Part shown: one piece after another, positions 7,047 to 14,577 of the stretch
Position numbering within the stretch: position 1 is the first letter of the stretch
How the letters are laid out: each line of letters starts with the position of its first letter
Source of the DNA: Methanothrix sp.
Lineage (GTDB): Archaea > Halobacteriota > Methanosarcinia > Methanotrichales > Methanotrichaceae
DNA length: 18,045 nt
NCBI GenBank assembly: GCA_011620785.1
Contig: WOYM01000051.1
Location: forward strand, 32,682-50,726
Direction of reading: 5' to 3'
Translations under genes and position numbers: made by a program
The notes under the pieces: generated by a model
Databases searched by the model: none
The model's input: the letters and a program-made list of their open reading frames with translations, nothing else
What the model was told of the DNA's origin: nothing

Positions 7047-8162
7047 TTACTCAGGCGGGGCGAAAGTAATCCTGGTGCGCCATCCGCAGGAGAGTTCCAG
7101 TCCTTCATTCCAGCCGCTCTTGACCTGCGCATCGATAATCTCCGCCCTGTATCCAAGATCAACCTCCACCAATCGATCGACATGCTCTCCCCATAGAGCT
7201 GCCCGGATCCGGCCGGATTCATCAGAGATGTAGATATTTGCCACCCGGCCCACTCTGCCATCATCCCTCTGAAACTCCCGCACCTCCCCCAGGCCGGATA
7301 CAAAGCCGGAAACGCTGGAGAGCATTCCCTCTTTCAGCTCCGCTATGGGGGTCATCCTCTCTGAGAAGTCCAGCTTCTTAGTGCTCTTGCGAATAGCGGT
7401 GCTCCCACCGGTCTGGATCTCAAGCAGGCCGTACCTCTCCCGGACTGAGCCGCCTACGATCTCAAGCGTCTCCCCCTTAAGAAGAGGCATCTGGGCCTGC
7501 TCATTCCAGAGGGTGAGCCGGATCTTGCCGGTCTCATCTCCCAGCGTCAGCCCTCGAACCTGGCCCTTGCCCCCATCTTTGCGCTCGAACTCCCTCATCT
7601 CTCCCGGGTCCACAACCACCGCCAGAAGGCTGACATCACTCATGTCCCTCTTAAGCTCTCCAATCCTGTAAGGCGCGACGCGTGGATGAATATCCTGATC
7701 TATCTCCTCGAATCCGCCGCCGCGACCCAGGCTGACCTCAGTCCCCGCAAATCCCTCTTTGGCCAGTCCCCTCACCTTGAGGCACTGGTCCACAGCGAGG
7801 TCCCCTGACTTGATCAGCTCTGCTGTCTCGTCCCAGAGGGCGACACGCACCGACCCGGTCTCGTCCGCCAGGGTGATATTTGCCACCCTGCCAAGAGATC
7901 CGTCTGATCGCTGAAACTCCCGCACAGGAGATACCGCGATCACCCTGCCGGTGAATGTGACGTTCCCCATCTCAGGCCGGATGCTCCCGATCTTGGTCAG
8001 AAGATCAGGGCTGCCCAGGTCCCTGGCCACCAGCATGGCTGCGGTCCGGGAGTCGCATAAGCCGGCCATAAGGGCCACCTTCTCCTTCACCCTCTCCTCG
8101 AATTCTTCAGGCGATATGCTGTCTGCAACCTGACGGTAAATCTCCTCCAGCTCTGAGTCCAT
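7047..8162 (-). CDS. Replication protein A-type ssDNA-binding protein, three OB folds
   Basis: This 371-residue protein is an archaeal RPA that binds single-stranded DNA in replication, repair and recombination. After a helical N-terminal segment (about 1-65) it has three similar OB folds at about residues 68-150, 177-258 and 281-365. The repeat relationship shows in matching beta hairpins: VREFQRSDG, MREFERKDG and VREFQRDDG, each followed by an L/I-x-(D/G)ET or SDESG turn and an ALW/TLW strand. No C-terminal zinc finger is present, unlike the two-OB RPA2/RPA3 type of Methanosarcina; the three-OB layout is closer to a shortened RPA1. The start is taken as ATG 8162; a TTG one codon upstream is possible. 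Only 6 nt separate it from the atwA stop, where GGATGATC may serve as ribosome site, so translational coupling is likely. The copy sits directly before radA. Confidence 0.9.
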   Translation of the reverse strand: MDSELEEIYRQVADSISPEEFEERVKEKVALMAGLCDSRTAAMLVARDLGSPDLLTKIGSIRPEMGNVTFTGRVIAVSPVREFQRSDGSLGRVANITLADETGSVRVALWDETAELIKSGDLAVDQCLKVRGLAKEGFAGTEVSLGRGGGFEEIDQDIHPRVAPYRIGELKRDMSDVSLLAVVVDPGEMREFERKDGGKGQVRGLTLGDETGKIRLTLWNEQAQMPLLKGETLEIVGGSVRERYGLLEIQTGGSTAIRKSTKKLDFSERMTPIAELKEGMLSSVSGFVSGLGEVREFQRDDGRVGRVANIYISDESGRIRAALWGEHVDRLVEVDLGYRAEIIDAQVKSGWNEGLELSCGWRTRITFAPPE

Positions 8163-8168
8163 CAACGA

Positions 8169-9908
8169 TCATCCATGAATGGCATAACGCTCCTGCGTAC
8201 TTCTCAGGTAGGGGGCATTGCAGCGGGAAAGGAAGGCATTGCAGACCTCAATGGGATCTCCGTCTGCAATCAGCGCCCCGTTCTCCATCAGTATGGCCCG
8301 GTGAGATACCTCCTTGACGAAATCCACATGATGACTCACCAGGATGATGGTCGTCCCAAACTCCGAGTTGATCTTCTTTATGGCATTGGAGACCTCCCGC
8401 AATGTGATGGGATCGATATCTCCAAACGGCTCGTCCAGAATCATAACCTCTGGCCTGGCAGCGAGGAGAATGGCCAGAGAGACTCTCACCAGCTCCCCGC
8501 CGGACAGCTGCCTGGGAAGCTTCCACATGACACTTCTATCCAAATCCAGCAGGTCGAATATGGGCTCGGCGAACTTCTGGGCCTCAGTGTTTGGAAAGCG
8601 GGGGAATAGATCCTTGAATATATCCCTTGTAAGCTCCAGAGACTCTAGAGCTGACTTTGCATCCTCTTCTGACATATCCGCCATGGCATAGATGACATCC
8701 AGCACCTTTTCGCTTATGCCCATCTCCTCGGCAACGGAACGGGCATATTCAATCACATCAGTGCCCTTGATGCCCATCTGATAAGCGATCTGATCGATGA
8801 TGGTCTCCCCGGCATAAAGGGCGAACTCCTGATACATGATCCCTAAAGTTCGACGCACATTCATTCTATGGGGCGAGTAGGTGAGCATATCCACCCATTC
8901 ATCGCCATAGCGGTAATAGACCGCCCCCTCATCGGGCATTCTGACCCCCTGCATGATCTTGAGAAGGGTGGTTTTTCCTCCGCCGCTGTTGCCAATGAAT
9001 GAGGTGATCTCCCCTTTGTTTATGTCGAAGTTGAGCTTCTTCATCCGCAGGATGTCAAGGACCTCTCCCTTGCAGACCTGGCAGCTCCTCTTGGACAGGT
9101 CTCTCACCTTGATCAATGGTCCCAGGTTTCTTTTTAGCGCCAGGGGCTCGAGCTTTCCAATTCCTGCCAGGAACCTGTCCAGGATCTCTCCTGGCTTTCC
9201 GTCAGCTATGATCTCGCCTTTCTCCAGCCAGATCAGTCTGTCCGCCAGGTATTCGTGGACCTCCGGCAGGTGGGAGACGACGACTATGATCAGGCCAAGC
9301 TTATCCCGAACGTTCTTGATGGCATCTAAAACCTCCTGCTTTGTCGCCGGGCAGGCCATGGTGGCCGGCTCATCCAGCAAGAGGACCTTGGGCTTTTTGG
9401 CCAGCTGTCTGGCGATTACAAGCCTCTGCTTCTCACCGCCGCTGAGGATGGTTGCCAGGTGGCTGGCCTTCTTTTCCAGGCCCACCAGGCCCAGGTAGAA
9501 GAGCCCCTCTTTGTACATTGCATCGTAATCAGCATTCTCGGGTATGGGCAGGACCTCATAGCCCGTCTTGCGTGAATGAACTCGTCGCACCACGTTATTG
9601 AGGGCGGTCTCCGTCCAGAGGGCAAAGTCCCTCTGTAGATGTATGGCTGTGACCGCCATCTGCGCCCGTACCTCCTCATCGCTGGAGTCAGGGGTGATGG
9701 TAGTTCCGTCCAGGGTGATCTTGCCGGAATCAAAGCTCTCCATGCCTCGCAGGATCTTCATCAGGGTGCTCTTTCCGCCACCGCTCTTGCCCACTATTCC
9801 CAAAATCTCGCCCGGCTGGGCGGTGAAGCTTATGTTTTTCAGGACCTCGATATCCCTGTCATTTAACCTGTAAGTTTTGGAAAGATTTTCTATCTGCAGC
9901 AAAATCAT
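8169..9908 (-). CDS. atwA: Methyl-coenzyme M reductase activation ATPase, component A2 (AtwA)
   Basis: Component A2 is an ATP-binding protein with two fused ABC nucleotide-binding domains. In methanogens it takes part in the ATP-dependent reductive activation of methyl-coenzyme M reductase, bringing F430 nickel to Ni(I). Domain 1: Walker A GKSGGGKS at residues 40-47, signature LSGGEKQ 155-161, Walker B VLLLDEP 175-181, H-loop His213, and the CPATKQEVLDAI segment at 186-197 that I associate with this family. Domain 2: GNSGGGKTT 306-314, Q-loop Q360, signature LSGGELVRV 468-476, Walker B VMILDEP 488-494, H-loop His526. There is no transmembrane segment, so it is not a transporter by itself. A CxxC pair (C276, C279) lies just before domain 2. 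The ATG at 9908 is only 1 nt from a strong GGAGG, so the in-frame TTG at 9902 may be the real start (577 rather than 579 residues). It overlaps the metG transcript end and is 6 nt from rpa. Confidence 0.9.
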   Translation of the reverse strand: MILLQIENLSKTYRLNDRDIEVLKNISFTAQPGEILGIVGKSGGGKSTLMKILRGMESFDSGKITLDGTTITPDSSDEEVRAQMAVTAIHLQRDFALWTETALNNVVRRVHSRKTGYEVLPIPENADYDAMYKEGLFYLGLVGLEKKASHLATILSGGEKQRLVIARQLAKKPKVLLLDEPATMACPATKQEVLDAIKNVRDKLGLIIVVVSHLPEVHEYLADRLIWLEKGEIIADGKPGEILDRFLAGIGKLEPLALKRNLGPLIKVRDLSKRSCQVCKGEVLDILRMKKLNFDINKGEITSFIGNSGGGKTTLLKIMQGVRMPDEGAVYYRYGDEWVDMLTYSPHRMNVRRTLGIMYQEFALYAGETIIDQIAYQMGIKGTDVIEYARSVAEEMGISEKVLDVIYAMADMSEEDAKSALESLELTRDIFKDLFPRFPNTEAQKFAEPIFDLLDLDRSVMWKLPRQLSGGELVRVSLAILLAARPEVMILDEPFGDIDPITLREVSNAIKKINSEFGTTIILVSHHVDFVKEVSHRAILMENGALIADGDPIEVCNAFLSRCNAPYLRSTQERYAIHG

Positions 9909-9914
9909 ACCTCC
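9909..9914 (-). promoter_or_regulatory. Shine-Dalgarno GGAGGT that argues for a TTG start of atwA
   Basis: Read on the minus strand, the metG stop codon TAG runs directly into GGAGGT and then ATGATTTTG. The ATG is 1 nt from GGAGG, too close for normal initiation, while the in-frame TTG at 9902-9900 has 7 nt spacing. The overlap of this site with the metG stop codon suggests translational coupling of the two genes. Confidence 0.6.
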
Positions 9915-11920
9915 TAACGTACTTTTGTTCCCGTTTCCACAGCTTCTCTCGGCCTGAGAAGCACTGCCCTGCCTTCCACATCAGCCGCCAGGAGCATGGC
10001 CTGTGACTCTATTCCGAAGAGCTTGGCCGGCTTTAAATTGACCAAAACCACTACCTGTGTGCCCACTAGGTCCTCTTTTGCATAGGACTGGGCGATGCCT
10101 GCTACCACCTGGCGGACCTCTCCCCCTATATCCACAGCGAGCTTGAGAAGTTTGTTTGAGCCTTTAATGGCCTCTGCATTCTTGATCTCCCCTATTCTTA
10201 TATCCATGGACTGGAAATCCTCAAAGGAGATCTCTTCTTTCTTCTTATCTTGCGTTCCCTTACCTTTGGATCCGGCCTCTTTTATCCTATCCATGAAGAT
10301 CTTCTCCAGTTCTTTGACGAATTTCTCCTCCAGGCGGTCAAAGAGGATCTCAGGGGTTCCCAGGCTCTGGCCGGAGTCCAGGGGCACAAGAGCATCTCCA
10401 AAAGCGATCTTACTGACCTCTCCGGGCATGCCCAGCTGCTTCCAGGCGTTTTGCATCTTTGCTGGCATTACAGGCTCCATCATAATTACCAGTGCTTTGG
10501 CGATCTGCAGGCAGCTTCGCAGGACAGAGGCCGCGGCATTCCGGTCGCTTTTGACCAGCTTCCAGGGCTCATGGCTCTGGAAGTAGGTGTTCCCATAATC
10601 GGCCAGGGTCATCACGCTGTCGGTGGCCTTCTTGAACTCGTACTCCTCCAGGCCGGATACAACCTCAGCCATGGTCTCTTCGATACGGGCCAAAACATCC
10701 GCATCTATGCTGCCCTCAGGCACCTTTCCCTCGAAGTTCTTCACGCTGAAGGTGAGGGCCCGGTTGATGAAGTTGCCAAAAGCCCCCACCAGCTCGGAGT
10801 TGACCTTATCGGCAAATATGTTCCAGGCGAAGTTGACCTCTTTATTGTGGGCGGTATAGCTGGCCAGGTAATAGCGCAGAAGGTCGGGATGAAGGCCTCG
10901 GTCCATGTAGTCGTCCTTCACCCAGATGACATTCCCTCGGGATTTGGAGAACTTCTTGTCATCGATCTTGAGCATGCCGCTGGCAACTACCGCCGAGGGC
11001 AGGGTATATCCCGAACCTTTGAGCATCGCCGGCCAGAAGATGCAGTGATGATAGACGATATCTCCGCCGATGAAGTGAATGATCTGGGAAGGTTTTTTCC
11101 AGTAGTCCTCCCAGTCCCGGCCAGACCTGGCGCACCACTCCTCGGTGAAGGCGATATAGCCTATAGGAGCGTCCACCCAGACGTAGACCACCAGGTCGTC
11201 GCTTCCCGGGAATTTGACCCCCCAGGCCATATTGCGGGTTATGCACCAGTCTTTGAGCTCCGAGCGCACCCACTCCGTGGCATAGTTCCTGGCCGAGGCG
11301 GTTCCTTCCAGGGTCTGCAGATGCTCGAGCAGAAAGTCCCGGAATCCAGAGAGGCGGAAGAAGTAATGAGTCTGTTTGCGGTACTCTGCCCTGCCGCCGC
11401 AAACCTTGCAGATGGCATTCTTGATCTCCCCCGGCTCCAGGTGGCGACCGCATCCCATGTCGCACTCGTCTCCCCGGGCGGGCTTGCCGCAGTAGGGACA
11501 CTCCCCTTCCACATATCTATCCGGCAGGAAGCGCTCGCATTTAGGGCAGTACGCAAGATCGATCTCCCTGGGATAGACGTAGCCGTTCTCCATGAGAGCT
11601 TCTACCATCTCTTTGGTGCGATTGTGGCAAGCTGGATCATCAGTATCGCCAAAGAAGTCGAAATCAACCTCCATTCCCTGGAAGATCTCATCGAAGTGCT
11701 GGTGATACTTGATGGACAGAGCCTTGGGGGTCATTCCCTGAGCCTCGGCATTGACCACGATCGGGGTTCCATGGGAATCCGAGCCGCAGACGAAGAGCAC
11801 CTCTTTGCCCATCTTTCTCAATCCTCGGACGAAGATGTCCGCTGGTACATAGGTTCTTAGGTGGCCCAGGTGACAGGGCCCGTTGGCGTAAGGGAGGCCG
11901 CAGGTTACAAGGATAGGCAT
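9914..11920 (-). CDS. metG: Methionyl-tRNA synthetase with C-terminal tRNA-binding domain
   Basis: The enzyme charges tRNA-Met with methionine using ATP. From the ATG at 11920 it is 668 residues. The class I signature HLGH is at residues 17-20 and KFSKS at 323-327 (the KMSKS variant). The zinc-knuckle insert carries four cysteine pairs: C125/C128, C141/C144, C153/C157 and C171/C174, the larger two-zinc form. The last 100 or so residues (from about 565, starting with FEDFQSMDIRIGEI) form an EMAP/Trbp111-like tRNA-binding OB domain. Here it is fused rather than encoded separately, preceded by a Lys/Glu-rich linker. The frame is open upstream to 12124, but that part lacks homology, and the family N-terminus (PILVTCGLPYANG) begins at the chosen Met. 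It is the first gene of a four-gene minus-strand unit whose later members serve Mcr activation and recombination. Confidence 0.96.
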   Translation of the reverse strand: MPILVTCGLPYANGPCHLGHLRTYVPADIFVRGLRKMGKEVLFVCGSDSHGTPIVVNAEAQGMTPKALSIKYHQHFDEIFQGMEVDFDFFGDTDDPACHNRTKEMVEALMENGYVYPREIDLAYCPKCERFLPDRYVEGECPYCGKPARGDECDMGCGRHLEPGEIKNAICKVCGGRAEYRKQTHYFFRLSGFRDFLLEHLQTLEGTASARNYATEWVRSELKDWCITRNMAWGVKFPGSDDLVVYVWVDAPIGYIAFTEEWCARSGRDWEDYWKKPSQIIHFIGGDIVYHHCIFWPAMLKGSGYTLPSAVVASGMLKIDDKKFSKSRGNVIWVKDDYMDRGLHPDLLRYYLASYTAHNKEVNFAWNIFADKVNSELVGAFGNFINRALTFSVKNFEGKVPEGSIDADVLARIEETMAEVVSGLEEYEFKKATDSVMTLADYGNTYFQSHEPWKLVKSDRNAAASVLRSCLQIAKALVIMMEPVMPAKMQNAWKQLGMPGEVSKIAFGDALVPLDSGQSLGTPEILFDRLEEKFVKELEKIFMDRIKEAGSKGKGTQDKKKEEISFEDFQSMDIRIGEIKNAEAIKGSNKLLKLAVDIGGEVRQVVAGIAQSYAKEDLVGTQVVVLVNLKPAKLFGIESQAMLLAADVEGRAVLLRPREAVETGTKVR

Positions 11921-11999
11921 TGACAATTGAGAACACCGCCGCTGGATATGAAAGAACAGGGAGATATAGGTTTCCCAATAGCTCTCCTGGGCATGGTAC

Positions 12000-12024
12000 A
12001 GGATCCTGGTCGGAAGGATCCTGG
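12000..12024 (-). promoter_or_regulatory. Direct repeat pair at the metG operon promoter (candidate operator)
   Basis: AGGATCCTGG occurs at 12000-12009 and again at 12015-12024, 15 bp apart, and each copy contains the palindrome AGGATCCT. On the minus strand the pair lies just downstream of the TATA-like element at 12031-12040, about where transcription of metG should begin. A protein bound here would overlap the start site, so repression is the simplest reading. The regulator is unknown. Confidence 0.4.
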
Positions 12025-12030
12025 ATAAAA

Positions 12031-12040
12031 TGTATATAAC
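12031..12040 (-). promoter_or_regulatory. TATA-like element of the metG-atwA-rpa-radA operon
   Basis: The minus strand reads GTTATATACA here, a good archaeal TATA box. Transcription would start near 12005-12012, giving metG a leader of roughly 90 nt. The gap between the divergent metG and the secreted-protein gene at 12140 is 219 nt, so both promoters must fit within it. Confidence 0.45.
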
Positions 12041-12072
12041 CGGATGATAAAATACAGATAATGGCAGAATGC

Positions 12073-12080
12073 AATTTAAA
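12073..12080 (+). promoter_or_regulatory. TATA-like element of the secreted-protein gene at 12140
   Basis: AATTTAAA on the plus strand lies about 67 nt before the ATG at 12140, which would give a leader of about 35-40 nt. The sequence fits the archaeal TATA consensus only loosely. GGGGA at about 12129 may serve as a weak ribosome binding site. Confidence 0.3.
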
Positions 12081-12139
12081 GGCGAAAAGCATGAAGTCAG
12101 CCATTCCATGAGAGATGATGGCAAAAGTGGGGATATTCA

Positions 12140-13189
12140 ATGAATAAGATGTGTTTAATTATTCCGGCCTTCTTACTGGCACTGGCTATGGGCCCGGCAG
12201 GAGCCTACCCTCTGCAGGCCAGCGATGGAAATGCTACGGTAGTCCTGTTTGGGTCAATCAGGATGCCATATGAGTTAAATGATAGTGAGGAGGTCCTGAA
12301 GGTGGATACCGGGCTTCTGAACGCCTCGAATGCCACATATCAAATGGTGGATCAGTATGATGCTGTTTACGATCCAGCGATGTACAAACCCCTGAACGAG
12401 GGAAGGCAGCTGGTCTACTTCGTGGTTCCCAGAGACAGCCTCTTCAAGTTGATTACTGCGACTCCTGAGGGCGGAAGGCCCATAAATATCAACTGGTGGG
12501 CTACACCCAAAGCGAGCAATGAGTTTCTGCTGATAAGGTACTATGGGATCACAGACTGGCTGATAAATCCCGACGAGCAGGGAATAGTGGTTCAGGTCCG
12601 TGGCCAGAACAATGGCACCCAGGATGTGACATTCAGTCCAGAGAATTTCGTTCTTATTGATCAGTGGGGCTGGCCGTATAGTGCGACCGCAGGATTCGAT
12701 ACCGAGGTCATAGCTCCTGGAAACGCAAGCCAGGAAAGGGTGCTGGTGGGCTTCAGCGGCATCTCTCTGCAGAGCAGGCCCGTGGCTCTGGTGTATGGCT
12801 ACTATACCGAGAGTCCCATAGTCATTGACTTTGATAGTGCTTACACCCAGCTCACAAATGAGCAGGTCTATGGGACGGCGGGAGCACAAAATGTCTCCGC
12901 AGCTCAGCCTGCCGGGCAAGCAGTCCAGCCGATTGCATTGGCCGCTGCAACGACAAACGAGAGTGCTGTAGCTGGAGCTGCGGCCAACAACACCACAGCC
13001 CAGAACGCAACCGTGGCCTCTAACATCAATTCCAGCGTCAGCTCCACCAAGGCCAGGCTTGCTGCTGCGAGAGAGAGGCTCAAACAACAGACCAAGGATG
13101 ATACATCAGCGGATACACCAGCGGGCAATGCTACCCCTGGCACGGCCGAGACTGCAATAACCTCGCTAAATACAGAAGATATCATGTAG
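12140..13189 (+). CDS. Secreted, sequon-rich protein with DUF4352-like beta domain, hypothetical
   Basis: I do not recognise a named function for this 349-residue protein. A signal peptide is evident (Lys3, hydrophobic residues about 5-19, PAGA before the likely cleavage near residue 22). Residues about 30-240 form a beta-rich domain. Within it, a segment at about 140-230 has the pattern of DUF4352-type Ig-like domains: a conserved-looking alternating strand, NFVLIDQWGWPY, an APG turn, then a long final strand. The tail from about 250 is Ala/Asn/Thr-rich with a basic stretch near residue 300 that looks like a short coiled coil, ending in a Ser/Thr-rich segment. At least ten N-x-S/T sequons suggest heavy glycosylation. 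There is no transmembrane anchor. It is divergent from metG and followed by a strong hairpin at 13257-13288. Surface or secreted location likely. Confidence 0.72.
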   Translation: MNKMCLIIPAFLLALAMGPAGAYPLQASDGNATVVLFGSIRMPYELNDSEEVLKVDTGLLNASNATYQMVDQYDAVYDPAMYKPLNEGRQLVYFVVPRDSLFKLITATPEGGRPININWWATPKASNEFLLIRYYGITDWLINPDEQGIVVQVRGQNNGTQDVTFSPENFVLIDQWGWPYSATAGFDTEVIAPGNASQERVLVGFSGISLQSRPVALVYGYYTESPIVIDFDSAYTQLTNEQVYGTAGAQNVSAAQPAGQAVQPIALAAATTNESAVAGAAANNTTAQNATVASNINSSVSSTKARLAAARERLKQQTKDDTSADTPAGNATPGTAETAITSLNTEDIM

Positions 13190-13256
13190 AAGGGCTGAGC
13201 AAAGATCCGAAAATGATTCGAACCCGGAATGATATGTCGATCTAGCTGGGAACGAT

Positions 13257-13288
13257 GGGCAGGAGCGAGGGGCTTTCGCCTCCTGCCC
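13257..13288 (+). terminator. Hairpin after the secreted-protein gene
   Basis: GGGCAGGAGCGA pairs with TCGCCTCCTGCCC across a short loop, with one bulged C. It ends 43 nt before the next gene and begins 68 nt after the stop codon at 13189. AATAAATTC follows instead of a T run, so it may be a processing or stabilising structure rather than a classical terminator. Confidence 0.45.
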
Positions 13289-13331
13289 AATAAATTCTGC
13301 TCTATAATGCTAATAGCATGAAGGTGGAACT

Positions 13332-13865
13332 GTGAAGGCAGAAATGGCAGTATTAATTGTCCTTGGAGCGGCAGCGCTTTCCCTTCTGGCCGCGGATGGT
13401 ATCGAATCTGAAGGGCTTACTATCACCGGATCTGCTACACCCATGTCTGGCCTTGGGAATATAGATGATCAGAGCATGGAGGATAAGATCGCTGATTTGC
13501 AGAGCGGTTCCGTATCCAACGCCAACCAGTCAAATAACAAGCACAGCACATTCTTTAGCATCGGTATTGATACTGTTCAATCGAATGGCTCAACTGTCGA
13601 TCTATCAAAGCTCATCAATCTATCCTCCAATGATTCCACAAATTCCAGCGCTGAAAATGCCTCGATCATTAACACAAGAACACTGAACTGGACTGCGCTC
13701 GACACCACTGCTTTTAATGCAACCGCAGTCAATGTTTCTGACCGGATCGGGTCCGGCAAAGATTCAATGTATTCATCATCCCAGGGCGGATTGGGCAAAA
13801 GCAAGATCGGATCCAGTATGTCCCTGGAAGGGGATTTCGAGGTTCAAAGATCGTCGAGTTATTAA
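13332..13865 (+). CDS. Small secreted Ser/Asn-rich protein, hypothetical
   Basis: This 177-residue protein matches no family I know. It starts with GTG at 13332, with AGGTGG 4 nt upstream; an ATG at 13344 is the alternative and would give a shorter signal peptide. Residues about 5-22 form the hydrophobic core of a signal peptide (MAVLIVLGAAALSLLAADG). The rest is rich in Ser, Asn, Thr and Asp, with about seven N-x-S/T sequons, no cysteine and no membrane anchor, and is probably poorly structured. Composition resembles the other secreted proteins at 2700 and 12140, but I see no clear shared motif. A T run directly after the stop probably ends transcription. Confidence 0.6.
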   Translation: MKAEMAVLIVLGAAALSLLAADGIESEGLTITGSATPMSGLGNIDDQSMEDKIADLQSGSVSNANQSNNKHSTFFSIGIDTVQSNGSTVDLSKLINLSSNDSTNSSAENASIINTRTLNWTALDTTAFNATAVNVSDRIGSGKDSMYSSSQGGLGKSKIGSSMSLEGDFEVQRSSSY

Positions 13866-13876
13866 AAATTTTTTTA
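13864..13876 (+). terminator. Oligo-T terminator
   Basis: AAAAATTTTTTTA overlaps the TAA stop of the small secreted protein and gives seven consecutive T on the sense strand. Archaeal RNA polymerase terminates at such runs without needing a stem. The next gene has its own promoter about 100 nt downstream. Confidence 0.6.
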
Positions 13877-13973
13877 TCTAAATTTAAACTGGTATCCCCC
13901 TCGCTAGCCAGGAAAATTTTCGGGCAAGTTGAAAATGTGTGATCTATAACAAAAAACTGGTCAAATAGGAATC

Positions 13974-13980
13974 TTTATAT
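13974..13980 (+). promoter_or_regulatory. TATA box of the Lrp/AsnC gene
   Basis: TTTATAT fits the archaeal TATA consensus. Transcription would start near 14000-14005, downstream of the first in-frame ATG at 13979, which therefore cannot be the translation start if this is the promoter. It agrees with initiation at the TTG at 14018. Confidence 0.6.
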
Positions 13981-14017
13981 GGCATTATTGGTTTTCTGCC
14001 AACATCAAGAGGAATCA

Positions 14018-14497
14018 TTGAAGAAATACAAGATAGATGTGGGCGATAGCTTGGAGCTGGATGAGGTAGATAGGACCATTCTCCGCAACCTTAGAGAAGA
14101 CAGTCGCATGAGCCTGCAGGAGATATCGCGGAGGTCAGGCATTGCCGATGCAACCGTCCAATTCCGTCTGAAGCGCATGAAGTCCCAGGGGGTCATTGAG
14201 CGGTTCACCATCAGCGCCAGTCCCGCGGCCACTGGCTATACAGTAACCGCCATCATGCTGGTCCAGACCGATTCCGAGAGCCATGATCGGGCGGTTCGGG
14301 CTCTGGTCTTGATCCCGGAGATAACCGAGGTCTACGGAATATTAGGAGAGTACGACCTCTTCCTCAAGGTCTGGTCTCGTGGCCTGGAAGAGCTGAAGAC
14401 CATCATCAACGACCGTATCCGTTCCGTTGAAGGGATTAAAAACCTCCTGGAGATCGTGGTCATGGATCGGGCGAAAGAGGAGAGCCCTCCTGTCTAG
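14018..14497 (+). CDS. Lrp/AsnC-family transcriptional regulator
   Basis: This 159-residue regulator has an N-terminal winged helix-turn-helix (about residues 13-62: LDEVDRTILRNLRED, then MSLQEISRRSGIADATVQFRLKRM). A C-terminal RAM/AsnC ligand-binding domain follows, with the typical GEYDLFLKV strand and an ending of the type NLLEIVVMDR. Family members form dimers to octamers and often sense amino acids. The frame opens with an ATG at 13979, but that codon lies in the TATA box; GAGG at 14009-14012 is 5 nt before the TTG at 14018, which I take as the start. The gene appears monocistronic or leads into the degraded metal transporter 80 nt downstream. The HTH sequence does not reveal its targets. 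Confidence 0.88.
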   Translation: MKKYKIDVGDSLELDEVDRTILRNLREDSRMSLQEISRRSGIADATVQFRLKRMKSQGVIERFTISASPAATGYTVTAIMLVQTDSESHDRAVRALVLIPEITEVYGILGEYDLFLKVWSRGLEELKTIINDRIRSVEGIKNLLEIVVMDRAKEESPPV

Positions 14498-14577
14498 GAT
14501 GCATTGAGAATATCGAGCAGATTAAGCTAGCAGAGAATTGAGCAGTTGAGATTGAGCTGTTAAGGTACTGAGGTGAT

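Noticed and set aside
7001..7303. N-terminal extension of RadA to a 426-residue protein
   Set aside because: The extension overlaps the end of rpa, has no RadA homology, and the ATG at 7000 has a ribosome site and gives the normal 325-residue length.
10250..11860. A 536-codon open frame on the plus strand
   Set aside because: It lies wholly antisense to metG, whose HLGH, KFSKS and zinc-knuckle motifs are unambiguous. The antisense translation shows no domain and arises from the GC-biased third positions of metG.
12275..13087. A 270-codon minus-strand open frame
   Set aside because: It is antisense to the secreted protein at 12140, which has a signal peptide, sequons and a coherent domain. 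The minus-strand product has no recognisable features.
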